This document shows, in pieces, positions 63,931 through 64,000 of a stretch of DNA of 64,000 bases. The position numbers and the translations under genes are program-made. Each line of letters begins with the position of its first letter. Positions within the stretch are counted from its first letter, which is position 1. The notes under the pieces are model-generated. The model ran no database searches. It was not told where the DNA came from and saw only the letters and a program-made list of their open reading frames with translations. The DNA is from Clostridia bacterium. Its GTDB lineage: Bacteria > Bacillota > Clostridia > Oscillospirales > CAG-272. The stretch spans positions 24,264 to 88,263 of the forward strand of contig JAFQVV010000008.1 of assembly GCA_017407835.1 (NCBI GenBank), in the 5' to 3' direction.

Positions 63931-64000
63931 AAATAAAAATTGCAGGAAAGTTTTTTGGAAGGGGTGTGGGGGAACCGTTTTTTCGAAAAAGGTTTCCCCC
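63931..64000. repeat. Intergenic palindromic repeat, copy 14 (cut by the window edge)
   Basis: AAAATTGCAGGAAAGTTTTTTGG, the GGGGTGTGGGGGA block and a GGGGGAACCGTTTTTTCG / AAAAAGGTTTCCCCC hairpin that continues to the edge. Confidence 0.7.

Overview
The window looks like a moderately GC-rich chromosome of a Firmicute in class Clostridia, most likely an Oscillospirales-type gut bacterium. The basis is the gene families present: RemB, Noc/ParA/ParB, a TetM-like GTPase fused to a NYN nuclease, the FeoA/FeoB/Cys-rich trio, and sigma-A promoters with 17-bp spacers. The genus cannot be fixed from sequence alone.

Layout. 0-11 kb: the end of a translation-factor GTPase/NYN fusion, then a leftward operon of acyl-CoA synthetase, cardiolipin synthase and two large secreted subtilases. 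11-16.5 kb: a SleB-type hydrolase and a complete glucose PTS operon (HPr, EI, EIIA, EIICB). 16.5-24.7 kb: a lipoprotein, a glycerophosphodiesterase, rpsO-pnp, a VanY-type carboxypeptidase and a substrate-binding-like lipoprotein. 24.7-27.6 kb: a low-GC accessory island beside tRNA-Gln. It holds three small genes, one a SMI1/KNR4 (SUKH) immunity-type gene. Two of them sit in units with near-identical upstream promoter repeats and 69-bp downstream repeats. 27.6-41 kb: an MFS transporter, the feo iron operon with three TTAG-N6-CTAA operator-like sites, a candidate standalone ncRNA, pepT, a PHP-domain protein, tRNA-Thr, a PflX-like radical SAM protein, an M28 peptidase, an MBOAT acyltransferase, an HMA chaperone, rbfA and nrnA.

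41-55.6 kb is the replication-origin region: dnaA, an oriC-like intergenic region with DnaA boxes and a DnaA-trio-like stretch, dnaN, recF, remB, gyrB, a pfkB sugar kinase carrying a second cluster of the same DnaA-box-like motifs, gyrA, recA-recX, rimO and pgsA. 55.8-63.6 kb is transcribed leftward: a glycosyltransferase-CsaB fusion, rsmG, a Noc-like ParB with degenerate nucleotide-binding boxes, two parS sites inside the last codons of noc, then parA-parB, a membrane protein and a MORN-repeat protein.

At least fourteen copies of a family of palindromic intergenic repeats lie between genes, roughly one per 4-5 kb. They usually follow stop codons and probably act as terminators. One copy, between rpsO and pnp, is bounded by terminal inverted repeats. 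No CRISPR array, transposase gene or prophage was seen.
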